Shown piece after piece: positions 45,061 to 56,564 of a stretch of 64,000 nt of DNA. Each line of letters opens with the position of its first letter. The stretch's first letter is position 1. The translations under genes were made by a program, and so were the position numbers. The DNA is from Helianthus annuus (Eukaryota > Streptophyta > Magnoliopsida > Asterales > Asteraceae): the NCBI RefSeq assembly GCF_002127325.2, contig NC_035448.2, forward strand, positions 83,462,020 to 83,526,019, in the 5' to 3' direction. The notes beneath the pieces were generated by a model. The model ran no database searches. It was given only the letters and a program-made list of their open reading frames with translations, and was not told the origin of the DNA.

Positions 45061-45820
45061 TGTGTCAGAGGATCATATCAGTTTTTGACAAGTCACAAGT
45101 ACCGTTGAACTTGGTTACACATTAAGAATTAAACAATTCACTTAGATTGTCGATATACTGATCCACTTAAATTTTTATACAAATTTCAACTGATTCAGGA
45201 TACGATTTAGATGTTTTAAGAACTTAACTCATTCATGTGTCCCACCTCTTGAATATACTCCCGTATCCAGAATACCAGATATTCAGTCTTACAGGTGAGT
45301 ATACCACAAATGATATCTGTAAAGGGTTAAATGCGAGGGCCGTGAGAGCTCAGGTCAATACTTCCGTATACGCAGAGAGATGATGGCTTCGACTTTTCGG
45401 TGTGTCCTCGTTAGAGGATCTTTTAGTTACAACAGCAGCGACTATCAATTTTATTGTTTCATCAGCTTGCTGAGGGCGATGCTGTGTTTCAAGCATTTGC
45501 AGAAAGTATTATTCGGGGACTAGGTCAGTACTTCCATACAGCAGAAGTCCCGGAATAATACCCCAGATATCACTAAGTATAAAGACCTAGTATCTCAGAA
45601 TATGGGACCTTTCAAACGAGATTTCAGGGGTTACCTATATATCCAAGTAGTGTTCCCCACAAAATAAGCAAGTGTTTGAATTTAGGTTTATATCCCGAAA
45701 AAGTTTACTAAGTGTATAAAAAACCTATCGACATATCATTAGTGAGACTGTTTAACGCTTATTAATTCTTTAGCATACCGAAACTGTCTACTGATGTACT
45801 ATCATTTCCTCTTTTTTACG
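45060..45820 (-). ncRNA. G2 conserved 3' non-coding block
   Basis: Counterpart of G1 11000-11770. The core 45235-45615 is the best-conserved stretch between the two elements, including the CCGGGACTTC..GGAAGTACTGACCTAGTCC hairpin. No conserved frame. A role in RNA recognition is inference. Confidence 0.55.
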
Positions 45821-46369
45821 CAAAACTCAAAATTTTTGAATTTTATCATGTTTTTGTATTTTTCAAATTTTCTAATGTTTTTGTATTTTCTAACAATTTT
45901 CTCCACCTAAAATGCAAAAACATTGAAAGAATTTGACAAACCGATACTGATAACTTTGTCTCGCCATCCATGTTCTGCTAATCATGCACTGAATCATACT
46001 AAAAGCAGTAATTACCCCCATGATTTACAACACATTGATTTTTGCAGTTTGAAAACCGTTTTTCAATCTGATGAATGTAATCATGTTTGTTCAGCCGTGA
46101 GGGTTTCGGCGTATTCAATCAACATAAATTTTTGTAATTTTCTATGTTTAACAGAAAGAAAACACACACATATTTTTGGTTTTTAATTTTTCAAATTTTT
46201 AGAGTTTTTGAAATATTGTTTATTTATGTACAAAAACACTAATAATCTCCCTGTTTCAACCAACACAGGGCCCAACAGCCTTATTCTCCTCTTGGTGTGC
46301 CAGGCTGCTCCAACCTTCAAACTTACAATCTTCAGAATTCTTGAGCACCTGCACATTGAACTAATTGAA
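45821..46369 (-). other. G2 non-coding between gag stop and conserved block
   Basis: No ORF of note; AT-rich, several T/A homopolymers. Confidence 0.6.
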
Positions 46370-48076
46370 TTACTTGAACAATTTAGCCCAGGTCTGTTGG
46401 ACCTTAGGCATTTCAACACAATAATTTTCATTCAATGCTGGAAATTCTTTATCATTTTTCACAAAAACTTTCTCAATTTTAACTTTAACTTTCTCATCTT
46501 TTACCGAATCAACATGTTTCTTAACACTCCATGTTTGACCTTTTGGTGTACCACGTTTGTAAAAATGTGAATCTTTTTGAACACTTTGGTTTTGAACAAC
46601 ATTTTTTGGTTTCCAAAACTCTTGGGGTTTTGTCATGTCAACTGATGTTTTCCAACTTTGTGTTGTTCTGAATCTGGGTGTGTGAGAATTCCAGGTCTGT
46701 CTTGAATTGAACCTGTTAGGATTTGATTTCCAATTTTGATTTGAAGGAAACTTGTTTGTGTTATACCTCCAAGTTTGTTTCGAATCAAATTTGGTTGACC
46801 TTTGTCTCACATTCTCAGATTTTTGTTTCTCAGCATCAATCTTCTTTTGATCAACATCCGCAGGTTTTAGATTTGGACACTTGCGTGCAAGATGTCCTTT
46901 TTGGTCACATTTGAAACATGTTCTCATGGACACATCTTTGACATGTGGTTGTTGCTTATTCTTTTGTGCCTCAAACTCAGCATTAGACTGTCTCATTTTG
47001 AGTTCGTTTTCTTCAGCTAAACTGTTTCCTTGAACAAAACTCAATTTAGCCTGATAATTTGGCACTTCATTTGTCTTTCGATTCTGTTTCTTCTTATAAC
47101 CCAAACCAGCCTTCATGTTTTTCTTTTTGAAACCAGGTTTGTTATACGGACCTTTACGACTCTTACCAACAAACTTTGAAATTTCAGACTTCTCAATCTC
47201 AACCATTTTGAAAACTTTGTCAACCTTTTCTGAAATCACATTCTGAATCGGGAATACAACATCTAAGAATAATTTGTCTGATCCAATCATGGTATAAACC
47301 AATCCCTTTGAATCATCATTCAAATTTTTCTCGGATTTTGTGGTTTTCAGATATCCATCATGAAGATTTCCCTCGTTTTCATCTTGTGATTCAATTTTAC
47401 CTGTATCAACCGACTCTCCTTTGAAAACACTTTCAACAACCTTACCTACCACCTCTGAATCATTGATATCATCAGATTTGGTGTAAGTCACATCAATGTT
47501 GTCGGGTAACTGATCAACCATGTTGATTACTTTTTCCACTTTTTCGCCATCATAGAATGTATAATTATTCTCCAACGGTGGTGGAACTTGATGGTATTCA
47601 GACCCTATTCCCTTTTTGTTCTTTTCAGACTCTTTCTCATCGGGTGTGATGTTGAAAATACGTTCCAGAATATATGAAGATGAATGATAGCTTTTCAATT
47701 TATTGACCAACTTTTCTTTGTCTGCCAATTCTTGTTTAAGTTTAGCAACATCATCAATATATTGGTTTAACACTCTTTGTTTATCTTCAAATCTAGCTTC
47801 AAGAAATTTAGTGTTTCTTTGACAAGCACACAATCTATCATCTAGACTTTTGACTTTACTTTTTAAAGTTTCATATGCTTCTTTTACAGTTTCATATGAC
47901 AATTTCATTACATCATATTCTTTTTGCAACTCTTGAATTTTTATTTCTTTTGGAACACATTCGTTGCAAACAGTTGAACACTTTTCTTTTAATTTCTTGT
48001 TTTTTGTTTCAAGATCATCACATTTTTGTTTCAAATTTTCATTTTCTTGTTTCAAAAACTTTTCAGATTCAATCAT
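46370..48076 (-). CDS. gag: G2 Gag C-terminal ORF (568 aa)
   Basis: Downstream half of the G2 Gag. It opens with a coiled coil rich in Lys/Glu/Leu (about residues 1-125) carrying a CNEC pair. Two blocks shared with G1 follow: LPDNIDVTYTKSDD and LVYTMIGSDKLFLDV. A second CCHC knuckle CFKCDQKGHLARKC (near 46880-46922), absent from G1, precedes a basic tail with repeated Gln-x-Trp units (QTWRYN, QNWKSN, QTWNSH, QSWKTS) about 11-13 residues apart. The ORF ends QQTWAKLFK. It overlaps the upstream ORF by 4 nt and lies in the -1 frame. No protease or RT motif. Confidence 0.8.
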   Translation of the reverse strand: MIESEKFLKQENENLKQKCDDLETKNKKLKEKCSTVCNECVPKEIKIQELQKEYDVMKLSYETVKEAYETLKSKVKSLDDRLCACQRNTKFLEARFEDKQRVLNQYIDDVAKLKQELADKEKLVNKLKSYHSSSYILERIFNITPDEKESEKNKKGIGSEYHQVPPPLENNYTFYDGEKVEKVINMVDQLPDNIDVTYTKSDDINDSEVVGKVVESVFKGESVDTGKIESQDENEGNLHDGYLKTTKSEKNLNDDSKGLVYTMIGSDKLFLDVVFPIQNVISEKVDKVFKMVEIEKSEISKFVGKSRKGPYNKPGFKKKNMKAGLGYKKKQNRKTNEVPNYQAKLSFVQGNSLAEENELKMRQSNAEFEAQKNKQQPHVKDVSMRTCFKCDQKGHLARKCPNLKPADVDQKKIDAEKQKSENVRQRSTKFDSKQTWRYNTNKFPSNQNWKSNPNRFNSRQTWNSHTPRFRTTQSWKTSVDMTKPQEFWKPKNVVQNQSVQKDSHFYKRGTPKGQTWSVKKHVDSVKDEKVKVKIEKVFVKNDKEFPALNENYCVEMPKVQQTWAKLFK

Positions 48077-50325
48077 CTCATGACATTTTTCTTTGGAAAT
48101 TTTTTCTTTTTTAGTAAATTCAATGTCTCTGTTGTTGAGTTTTCATCTTTTTCAATACAAGCACTGCACGTTTCCATGCACTTCTTGCATTGTTGTCCAG
48201 CTTCATCATCAATTTTATCAGAAGTATCAGTTTGCATAATTACCTCAATGACTGGCACTTTGGTTTCCTCTGCTTTCTGAATCTGATCTTCTTTAGCGAC
48301 TTGCACTTTCTCTTCAACACCTTCCTCGGCTTTCCCTTCAACCTTCTTCACTTCATTCACCATCTTCTCACTCTCAGTCACAATTTCTTCAACTGTCTTC
48401 TTCTTCTTCTTCTTCTTCTTCTTCTCCAGACTAGCAAATATCACCTTCCGAATAGCTTCTTCAACCTGCTCTTTGTACCTTGGAATCTCCCTAAGGCCTT
48501 TGCACCAAACACTTACAGTAGGTATAGCAGCAACTAATGCATCAAGATCAACCGTCTTCGGATCAACCGTCGGGTTTCCTTGAGGATCAACATAGCATTC
48601 TTTTTCTTTGCTCCACCTGCCTGCGCGTGTTGCTTCTTTGTAAGCATCATATACATCATCCAATCTCAGACGTGCATGTCTTTCTTCACGAGTAAGTGTT
48701 ACTTCAGCAGTCATTGCCTTAGCCTCCATTTCGACAACCTCTTCATCATGTTGACTCCAATCATAACCCTCATCATCATAGATTATGAAGCTGGGTCCTT
48801 CTGACTCTTTCAAACATTTTTCCCAATCATAATTTTGAACTATAGATTGTACAGATCTTTCATAATCATCATCTATACTCTCCACATTTTGATCACAAAA
48901 TGACAAAGCAGCTCTCTTTTCTTTGAATGATCCTCCATTAATTTGCTTTCTGGTTGACTGTTCGTTGTTCTTGTGATAGATAGCCTTCTTGTAATAATCA
49001 TCACGAAAAAGATTTACACTTTCATCAACTCCGTTGTTTGGACATTCTCTCCTGAAGTGACCTTTTTCCTTACATTTGAAGCAAGTTACTTTGTTCTTGT
49101 CAAAACCCATCTTCATTTCAGGTCCTTCCAAACATCTTCTGCCAGTGATCTCCATGAATCGTTGAGCTCTTCGAATGACACTTGCCATGCACCAGCGAAT
49201 ATCCATGAGTTCCATTTCTTCTGGATCCACCTGATCGTAATCCTCTTTTGTCATGTTAGGATTTCCGATCTTTCCTGCAATTAAACCTTCATAAGATACC
49301 AGAATGGAAGCTAAAAAGCTCATATGCTGTTGAGCAAATTCATTGTTCAGCAACGGAGAATTCTTCCAATCAAGGTTGGAATTTGAATTTGACGATCCAG
49401 ATGCAGACGATGCATGATATCCCGGATCATAACTTGAAGATGTATTCTTTGGTAAATCATTGGTCTTTTCTGCCGTAAAACCCGTTTTGATCCTTGGAGA
49501 TTCATTGTTTTGTAGCATCCCTCTTCGATAATACAAACCAACATTTTGTTGATAGTTAGAACTAGACATATTGTTTTGTTTTTGAATCAACAGATCATGC
49601 CCCTCTATTTTTTCTATCAATTGATCTAATGTCAGTTTATCAAAGTTAGCATCATTTTTCAATACAATCACATATGTTTTCCAATCATCTTCATGTGGTA
49701 AAGCTTCAACAAGTTTATCCACCATTTCTTCTCTCTCCTTCTTAATTTCAAATCTCTCCAACTCAATCTTTAGATGACAAAATCGTTCAATCATTTGACG
49801 AACTGTTTCATTCTTCATGCAGCTAAACATGTCAAACTCTTTTTTCAACAGTGATATTTTGTTTTTCTTGATATCTTTCCCTTCTTCAGCTTTCAATTTT
49901 AATGCTTCCCAGATTGACTTAGATGTTTCACCATACTGAAGCAGTGAAAAAATATCCTCTCTGATAGATTGTTGAAGTAGAGACTTCATTCTCAATTCTT
50001 CTGAATGTTCTCTCTTATCATCTGCTGTGAAATCTTTCAGTGTGACCAATTCACGTCTTTCATTTATTGGTTTTACATATCCCAAAGTCAAACAAATCCA
50101 GCTATTATACGCATAAGCTTGCACCCAATTTTCAAATCTTTCATACCACCAGTGATAATCTTCGATATTCATGAGCTTTGGTGGTCTCTGATGATTTTCG
50201 TACACGTTATCGTAACTCAAATTTTCTGATATCACTTTAGTAGCATTCTTTGGAGTAATTGGTGTATCTTCTGAAGTAAATGCGTTATAAAACGTATTGT
50301 AAAACTCTTCACCAAAATCCGACAT
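48073..50325 (-). CDS. gag: G2 Gag N-terminal ORF (750 aa)
   Basis: Upstream half of Gag. I take the ATG at 50325 (MSDFGEEFYNTFYNAF), which aligns with the G1 start; an in-frame ATG at 50364 would add 13 residues. UBN2-like core about residues 40-250; CCHC knuckle CFKCKEKGHFRREC near 49035-49080; acidic middle; a run of about ten Lys (48405-48425, GAA/AAG microsatellite); then CKKCMETCSAC, the same CxxCxxxCxxC spacing as G1. The frame stops at 48073, 33 codon-bases past an A_AAA_AAG heptamer (48112-48106). A single-base indel there or -1 frameshifting would connect it to the next ORF; in G1 the corresponding region is one ORF. Confidence 0.82.
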   Translation of the reverse strand: MSDFGEEFYNTFYNAFTSEDTPITPKNATKVISENLSYDNVYENHQRPPKLMNIEDYHWWYERFENWVQAYAYNSWICLTLGYVKPINERRELVTLKDFTADDKREHSEELRMKSLLQQSIREDIFSLLQYGETSKSIWEALKLKAEEGKDIKKNKISLLKKEFDMFSCMKNETVRQMIERFCHLKIELERFEIKKEREEMVDKLVEALPHEDDWKTYVIVLKNDANFDKLTLDQLIEKIEGHDLLIQKQNNMSSSNYQQNVGLYYRRGMLQNNESPRIKTGFTAEKTNDLPKNTSSSYDPGYHASSASGSSNSNSNLDWKNSPLLNNEFAQQHMSFLASILVSYEGLIAGKIGNPNMTKEDYDQVDPEEMELMDIRWCMASVIRRAQRFMEITGRRCLEGPEMKMGFDKNKVTCFKCKEKGHFRRECPNNGVDESVNLFRDDYYKKAIYHKNNEQSTRKQINGGSFKEKRAALSFCDQNVESIDDDYERSVQSIVQNYDWEKCLKESEGPSFIIYDDEGYDWSQHDEEVVEMEAKAMTAEVTLTREERHARLRLDDVYDAYKEATRAGRWSKEKECYVDPQGNPTVDPKTVDLDALVAAIPTVSVWCKGLREIPRYKEQVEEAIRKVIFASLEKKKKKKKKKTVEEIVTESEKMVNEVKKVEGKAEEGVEEKVQVAKEDQIQKAEETKVPVIEVIMQTDTSDKIDDEAGQQCKKCMETCSACIEKDENSTTETLNLLKKKKFPKKNVMR

Positions 50326-51099
50326 CTTTAAAATGTTTCTTGAATCTCTCACTTTAATCTTCAAACCTGGATAGAATCAAACAAACACAAACAATCAGTA
50401 CAATCAATATCAAATAAACTGAAACTGATCTACACGAAATGATCCCGATATGGAAATGTTCACTTTCGAGCGAAATATGACACATAAGCGAAATCAGGTG
50501 ATGACCAGATAAGCGAAATTAGTTTATGACAAATGAACAAAATCCAGTTGGACTGATAAGCGAAACCCTAAAGGACTAATAAGCGAAACCCCATTGGACT
50601 GATAACCGAAACTTCATTGGACTGATAAGCGAAACTTCAGGGTCTGTATAAGTGAAACCTTATCGTCTGTATAAGCGAAACCTTGTTGGTGACAAATAAG
50701 CGGAACCTGAGTTTGTACACAAAAGCGGAACTAGCTGGACATACAAGCGAAACCAACTGTCAAATGAGCGGAACTATGTTTCTTTGGAGCGAAACCTAGT
50801 GTCTTTGAAGCGAAACCCTGATGACTTTGGTGACACAAAAGCGGAACCTTATGACTTTTGAAGCGAAACTATACACTGTCCGAATAAGCGAAACCTGTTC
50901 GAAGTCTAATTTTGGTCATTTTTAGTCCGAATTTGGATGTGAAACTTTCAAGGATTTGTCTATGTTCAATTGTCTATGATCTGTGAAATTTTGAGTGAAT
51001 TTCGACCGATAAATTTCTCTGAAATGATGAAAGAAGGTGTAGAAGTCAGAATGAGAATGATATCAAGCTAAACTCTTCTTCCTGAGCTCTGATACCACT
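50326..51099 (-). repeat. G2 leader, word array and PBS
   Basis: PBS TGGTATCAGAGC at 51097-51086 (minus). From about 50465 to 50900 roughly 20 copies of AAGCGAAACC or AAGCGGAACC (read on the plus strand) at 15-30 bp intervals, same layout as the G1 CCGCTT array but with a different word. Confidence 0.85.
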
Positions 51100-51523
51100 T
51101 GTAGGATCGTTGTAGACCCCGAATGAGTCAATCAGAAGAGTTTTAAGTCCGGTTTAAAGGCGGAATAAGAGAACTAGACACGTAAACAACTTGATACTCT
51201 AATATCTGTCACTTATATTGCATTTAACAATGTTTACAACCTGGACAGATTTTAGCAGTACTTCGTTACACTTCCGAAGGCCGCGATACCAAATGAAACA
51301 ACAATGCACCTATTTATAGGATCAATAGTTTCGCTTATATGGACCTGCCATAAGAGCGAAACCTTTAGCTTGTGGTTTCGCTTTTATGGACATTGTCCAT
51401 ATAAGTGGAACCTCATGCTTAATCACCTATTTTCGTTTCTTGAACCTCGTGCACTGGATATCCTATCCTATCCTATTCTATTACATGATACAAGACGAAG
51501 TCAATAGACGTAATGCAATAACA
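51100..51523 (-). repeat. G2 5' LTR (424 bp)
   Basis: Starts TGTTATTGCATTACG (51523), ends CGATCCTACA (51100), next to the PBS. One base shorter than the 3' LTR. Confidence 0.92.
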
Positions 51524-51841
51524 GATAATAAGATCCATAGCAATGTTTTCCCATTTCCAAACTGGAATCTCTGGTTACTCTAATAAACCAGAAGGAATGT
51601 TCAGCCTTAACCTTAAGACAAGTAAGGCATTTTGAAACGTATAAGGCAATGTCTTTCTTCATACCAGGCCACCAATACTGAGTACAAAGTCCTTATAATT
51701 TATCTGCACCAGGATGAATGGAATAACGAGACTTATGGGCTTCATCCATAAGCAAGGTGCAAAGATTGTCTTGACATGGGACCCACAAATGGTCCATGAA
51801 ATAATATGATCCATTGTCCTTCAGTTCAAGATCAGGCTTAA
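51524..51841 (-). pseudogene. B1 integrase zinc-binding segment
   Basis: Continuation of B1 pol between G2 and B2. Minus strand reads [16 protein letters not shown], then a stop near 51701, then [21 protein letters not shown]: the H2C2 integrase N-domain. Frame damage continues toward 51560. Confidence 0.8.
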
Positions 51842-54800
51842 TGTCACACCCCGACCACGTAAAACAACAAAACGTGGCGGAAACGTCGGGGAGTGTTGTA
51901 ACAGAATCATTGTTTCATAACACATGGAAAATTGAAATGCTGTTTATTGATTAAAAGAGTTACAATGTCTTAACAAACAAAGAAGTAAAACAAAATTTAA
52001 CTAGTCTTGCATCTTTTAAACAAATAAAGAAGTAAAACAAAATTTAACTAGTCTTGCATCTTTTATTGTCACTAAGGCCTCGTCCAATCCTATGTGAGCA
52101 TGCATCAATATCATCATCAAATATCATCAACTATTGTAGCTGAAACACATGTGAAAATACATCAGCATAAAATGCCGGCGAGTACATAGGTTTTGTGAAA
52201 ATAGGATTCATGACTTAGGTTTAAGAAAATGTTTAATGAAAACTTGTCATGAATCCAGTTTAAATGTTTGCTTTTATAAAATGTTTGAAAAGAGATAATA
52301 AGGTAGATGATATGTAAAAGAGTAATGTAAGGTTAAATGAATAACCAAGTAAAAATGAGTTTGTATAAAATAAGTTGTTTGTAAAACAATATCTTGTGAA
52401 AAATATGTTTTATGTCTAAACTGAAATGATTTAAACAACGCCGCGATATGTAATATCATACAAACACTTATATATAGGAAGTACCAGTGGCGTATCCACC
52501 ATGCTTGTATCATATTACACACGCCTCGTTACTTAAATCACTTTACCCAAACAAACCACCAATGTAAAATGCCTATGTTTAAACCAATTGCCAAATGTAT
52601 TGAATAATATGTCAAATGTTAATGTCAAAATGTAAATCATGTAATGTATAACCAATGTCAAAAATGTTTATGTGTCAAATGTAAATCATGTAATGTGTAA
52701 CCAGAATGATATGTATGGCTAGCGAAATGCATCAACTAAACCATAGGTGAAAATGCACAAAACAAAGTATTGAAGTAAAACTTGGTTTAAATCAAAGTTA
52801 TGTTTTGTGGAAATGCATGCTATACTGATACAAACATCTATGCGGTGTTGTGAAAATGCATACATTCAAGCCTTGCGACTGTGGCGATAAACCCCTAAAC
52901 GAATTTAAAGGTCTATCTGTGTAAATGTATATCGAATTCGGTCATTCCTTCCATCCAAACATACCTAGGATGTCAGGAACGGGAGTTGTTAATTCCTATG
53001 GTACCACTACCTACTAACGAACGGTGTGATCAATGTTAATGAATGTATATTGTCCCATTTAAATAAACCAAATGTCATACCAAAATGTAAGCATGTGATG
53101 TGATGTGAATGTACTAAGTATGAACTAAATGAACATACATATCATGTGATGTGATGTAAAACAATGTACTAGTATGATGAACATACATAGCATGAAAAGG
53201 TAATGTAAATCAAATGTACTAAGTATGATGAACATACATAGCATGTGATGTAAAACAATGCACTAGGTATGCACTAAATGGACATACATAGCGTGAAATG
53301 TGATGTAAATTAAATGTAATAAGTATGCAACAAAGGACATACATAGCAAAAACATAATGAAATCATGTACTAATAGTGTACTAGTGAACATAACAAGTAT
53401 ATGATATGAAAACATGAAAAGCATGAAAGTAACAAGTAGGCACATGTGTTTCACCCAAAATGTTTGAAAAACAGTAAAAGAGGGGACTATGTACTCACTT
53501 GAGGGTGCTTAGGAGTCTTGAACAACAACCAAGCAAAGCTAGAGGGATCACGGAATCAAACGGCACCCTATATAGATAACTACATAAATAAACGGACCTA
53601 TCGGAGGATCGGATAGTACGAGGGTTCGTAAACCAAATAAGTGTGGGAACTTATGTAATATGGTTTAACAAAGCATACATACTAAAACGAAACCTATCCT
53701 CTGTGCTTTTGACCCGTTACGACCCGTTTAGGTAGCTTATGCTACTTTAACGCGTCGTTCGCGTAAAGCGCATTTGGACCGCTCAACTAGTCCTATGACA
53801 AGTAAAATATGCCTTAACATGTCTAATATAGTTGCCTAATCAGTTTAGATGTCAAAATTTAGGTTACATATGCTTAAAATGAATTTATGCGTAAAAAGGG
53901 TATTTTGGTAATTTTCCTAAGGCATATAAACTACCTATCATACAACTACTTAAAAGAAGTGACCATAAGGTATAACCTCGGAAGGTTATTCCCTATACAA
54001 CTATGGTCACCTAAAGTGTTTGGTCGGATCCTAATGATCGACCAAATGGGTCGGGTTCGAAAGCATAAGCGATTGTTTAGATTGCTTACCTTTACGACCC
54101 TAGACAAGCACAATTCTAAAAGTGACGAGTTAAACATGTTAAAACATGTTTAACAAAGTTTAAAAACAGGTTTGGTATCAAGACAAAGGGTCTTGATACC
54201 CAAAAGTAGTTTGATTACAAAATACGCAAGAATACGCATTTTGGCCGAAACTACGACTCGTCACTGAGCCTAGATAACGTGGTAATCAGTAGGTATAGTC
54301 ACTAGGGACTATAACCATCGTGATTACACTCACGTTATGAAGTTCAAACGAACTTCGCATTGACCATAAACTGGTCAATGCAGAAAGTCAAACACACTTT
54401 GACTTTAACGCTAAAACGAAAGAAAATCACGAAAGAATACTTACAGAAGGTCCCCGCAAGATTTGATCCAATTTACCCTTAGGTATGAAGTATGAACTCC
54501 AACTTAGAGGGCCAAAATCAGATTCAAATGTGAGTTTTGCAAATGAGAATGGAGGGGTATTTATAGATTTCATGGAACCGTTAAGATCGTTCGTCGAATA
54601 ACGTGCTTTAATCTTAATCGTACACATGTGCCCATGGTTTTGTAAAACCATGGGAGCCCCAAGAATGAGTCCATGGTATAATAAAAACCATTGAATATTA
54701 GCCCATGGTATTGCAAAACCATGGGTTAAAACCATCAAATCTCAAAAGTGGACCAAGTTCAATGTATCTGCCAAAAATTTCAAAAATGGTCCCTGCACTT

Positions 54801-55591
54801 CTAAAACTTGTTTTTTTTTGCACTTTTAAGCCCCGTTAACCCCATTTCAAGGCTCTAAAATAAACTTAAAGTATAGGGAACTTAAAATATGCTTAAAAAC
54901 ATCTCGGATGTCGTTCGTTTGGTCGTACGGTTGTGTTGTTCGGTTAATTACGACGGAAATCGTAATGAACACAAAAACGATCCAAATTACGCGACGAATG
55001 AAATTTTTCTTATGCCAAACACTAAAATAAAATATTTTAATGCTTACATAAATTTTTGGATGTCCGGATGTATTCAGGACGTAAGATATGTGCGAAAATG
55101 CAAACTTATGCACTTTTGACGCTTTTAGTCTCTATTGATCAAATAAGTTTATTTTAGCATACCGAACCCCTCAAAGCCTATTTCTAAGCTATGTAAAGGA
55201 TATTTAGGGTATGTTTAACTTATGATCAAGTTCCGTAATGTTCATTACAATACGAATCGGCATACTTTCGCAGTTTGTCAATTTTAGTCCCTGTAAGCGA
55301 GTTAACTTGATTTCGACACACCAAACCTTCCAAAACTTATTTCTAAGTTGTGTAAAGGTTATTTGAGGTATGTTAAGCCTATGTCACTATTCCGGAGTGT
55401 TTGTTGCATTAAACTGGTTATATTTACGCATCAGTGCGCGTATAACCTTCCAGAAAGCGATTTAGAGCCCGAAATCGAACAAGAATTGATATGTGCAAAT
55501 GATACACATATTTATACAAATCCCAAGTATGAAACACAATATTTCATTGGTTTGGTATTTGTTTGATGGTTGAAGTGACACAGGTGTCACA
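51842..55591 (-). mobile_element. B2: solo LTR of the B family (3750 bp)
   Basis: Complete LTR with the same ends as B1 (TGTGACACCTGTG..GTCGGGGTGTGACA), flanked by the perfect TSD CTTAA (51837-51841 and 55592-55596). Product of LTR-LTR recombination of an element inserted into B1. TATA box TATAAATACCCC near 54560; predicted intron 54444-52140; tandem ~51-bp repeats at about 53090-53340; a direct duplication of about 50 bp at 51970-52065. Confidence 0.95.
52140..54444 (-). other. B2 predicted LTR leader intron
   Basis: Donor CCTTCT|GTAAGTATTC, acceptor CACATGTGTTTCAG|CTAC, 2305 nt. Second donor-like CTCAA|GTGAGTAC at 53498. Matches B1 site by site. Confidence 0.45.
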
Positions 55592-55596
55592 CTTAA

Positions 55597-56282
55597 TGTG
55601 ATAGGGTAATTCCTTACCCATCAAACCTTGTGAAACACGGGTATGTTGAGCCTGAGAGATCCGGGCTTAAATATCAAATCGAACTTTGACACAATGAAGC
55701 TTGACACATTCCTTACGACTTAATGCGTCAGCCACAACATTCGCCTTACCAGCATGGTAGCGAATTTCGCAGTCATAGTAGTTTAGAAGTTCAACCCAAC
55801 GTCGTTGCCTCATGTTGAGTTCTTTCTGATTGAAGATGTGCTGAAGACTTTTGTGGTCAGTGAAAACCACACATTTTGTACCATACAAATAGTGTCTCCA
55901 GACTTTGAGAGCGAATACAACTGCACCTAACTCAAGATCATGAGTGGTGTAGTTCTTCTCGTGTATCTTCAACTGCCTTGATGCATATGCTATGACTTTG
56001 TTCCTCTGCATGAGAACACAGCCAAGACCCAAGTTTGATGCATCACAATACACGACAAAATCATCATTGCCCTCAGGCAAAGATAGAATAGGCGCCTCAA
56101 AAAGCTTCTGCTTCAAGGTCTAAAATGCTTCCTTTTGTTTGGATCCCCATTCAAAGGGTTTGTTCTTCTAAGTTAGAGCAGTTAGAGGAACTGCAATCTT
56201 TGAGAAGTTCTCGATGAAGCGACGGTAATAACCCGCAAGACCAAGAAAAGAACAAACCTCAGTAGGAGTAGTAGGCGTATCC
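55597..56282 (-). pseudogene. B1 RNase H and end of RT
   Basis: Minus-strand pol piece. RNase H from [17 protein letters not shown] through [10 protein letters not shown] to ADALSRKE (ORF 56116-55667), with catalytic Asp/Glu/Asp positions retained. Upstream (56117-56282) is the last part of RT with [11 protein letters not shown] and at least two stops. Cut at 56282 by A3 (flank TATCC). Confidence 0.85.
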
Positions 56283-56564
56283 TGTCACACCCCCAAAATC
56301 CACATGCGGAGTATCACCACTTGGAGGCGTGACTGACCAGGATCAAGCCACCAATCATATTGAACATAGCGTATAAATAATTATAAAACCCAAACACAAT
56401 ATAATTGGTGTCCAAACAAAACATAGTTTAAGTAATCAGCGGAAGCATAATGTTTAAAACCAAAACAAAAGTATAAAAGTTCATAAGTTTAACATGGAAC
56501 TCAACAGTCCATGTCCCACAACGACTCCTGCTCCCCTGCAAGCTCCAGCTAAACATCTAACGAC

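Larger units (their letters stand above)
43975..51523 (-). mobile_element. G2: gag-only copia-type LTR element
   Basis: A 7.55-kb minus-strand relative of G1 inserted in B1 integrase. LTRs of 425 and 424 bp (about eleven differences by eye), iMet PBS, one huge gag split by a frameshift, about 1.95 kb non-coding 3' part, PPT GAAGGGGAGTC. Flanks are AATAA (43970-43974) and GATAA (51524-51528), a TSD with one mismatch. Older than G1 by LTR divergence. No protease, integrase, RT or RNase H motifs. Confidence 0.9.

Noticed and set aside
46208..46570. Plus-strand ORFs opposite G2 gag (also 48190-48537)
   Set aside because: Antisense shadows of a Lys/Glu-rich coding strand, which yield Phe/Leu-rich frames.
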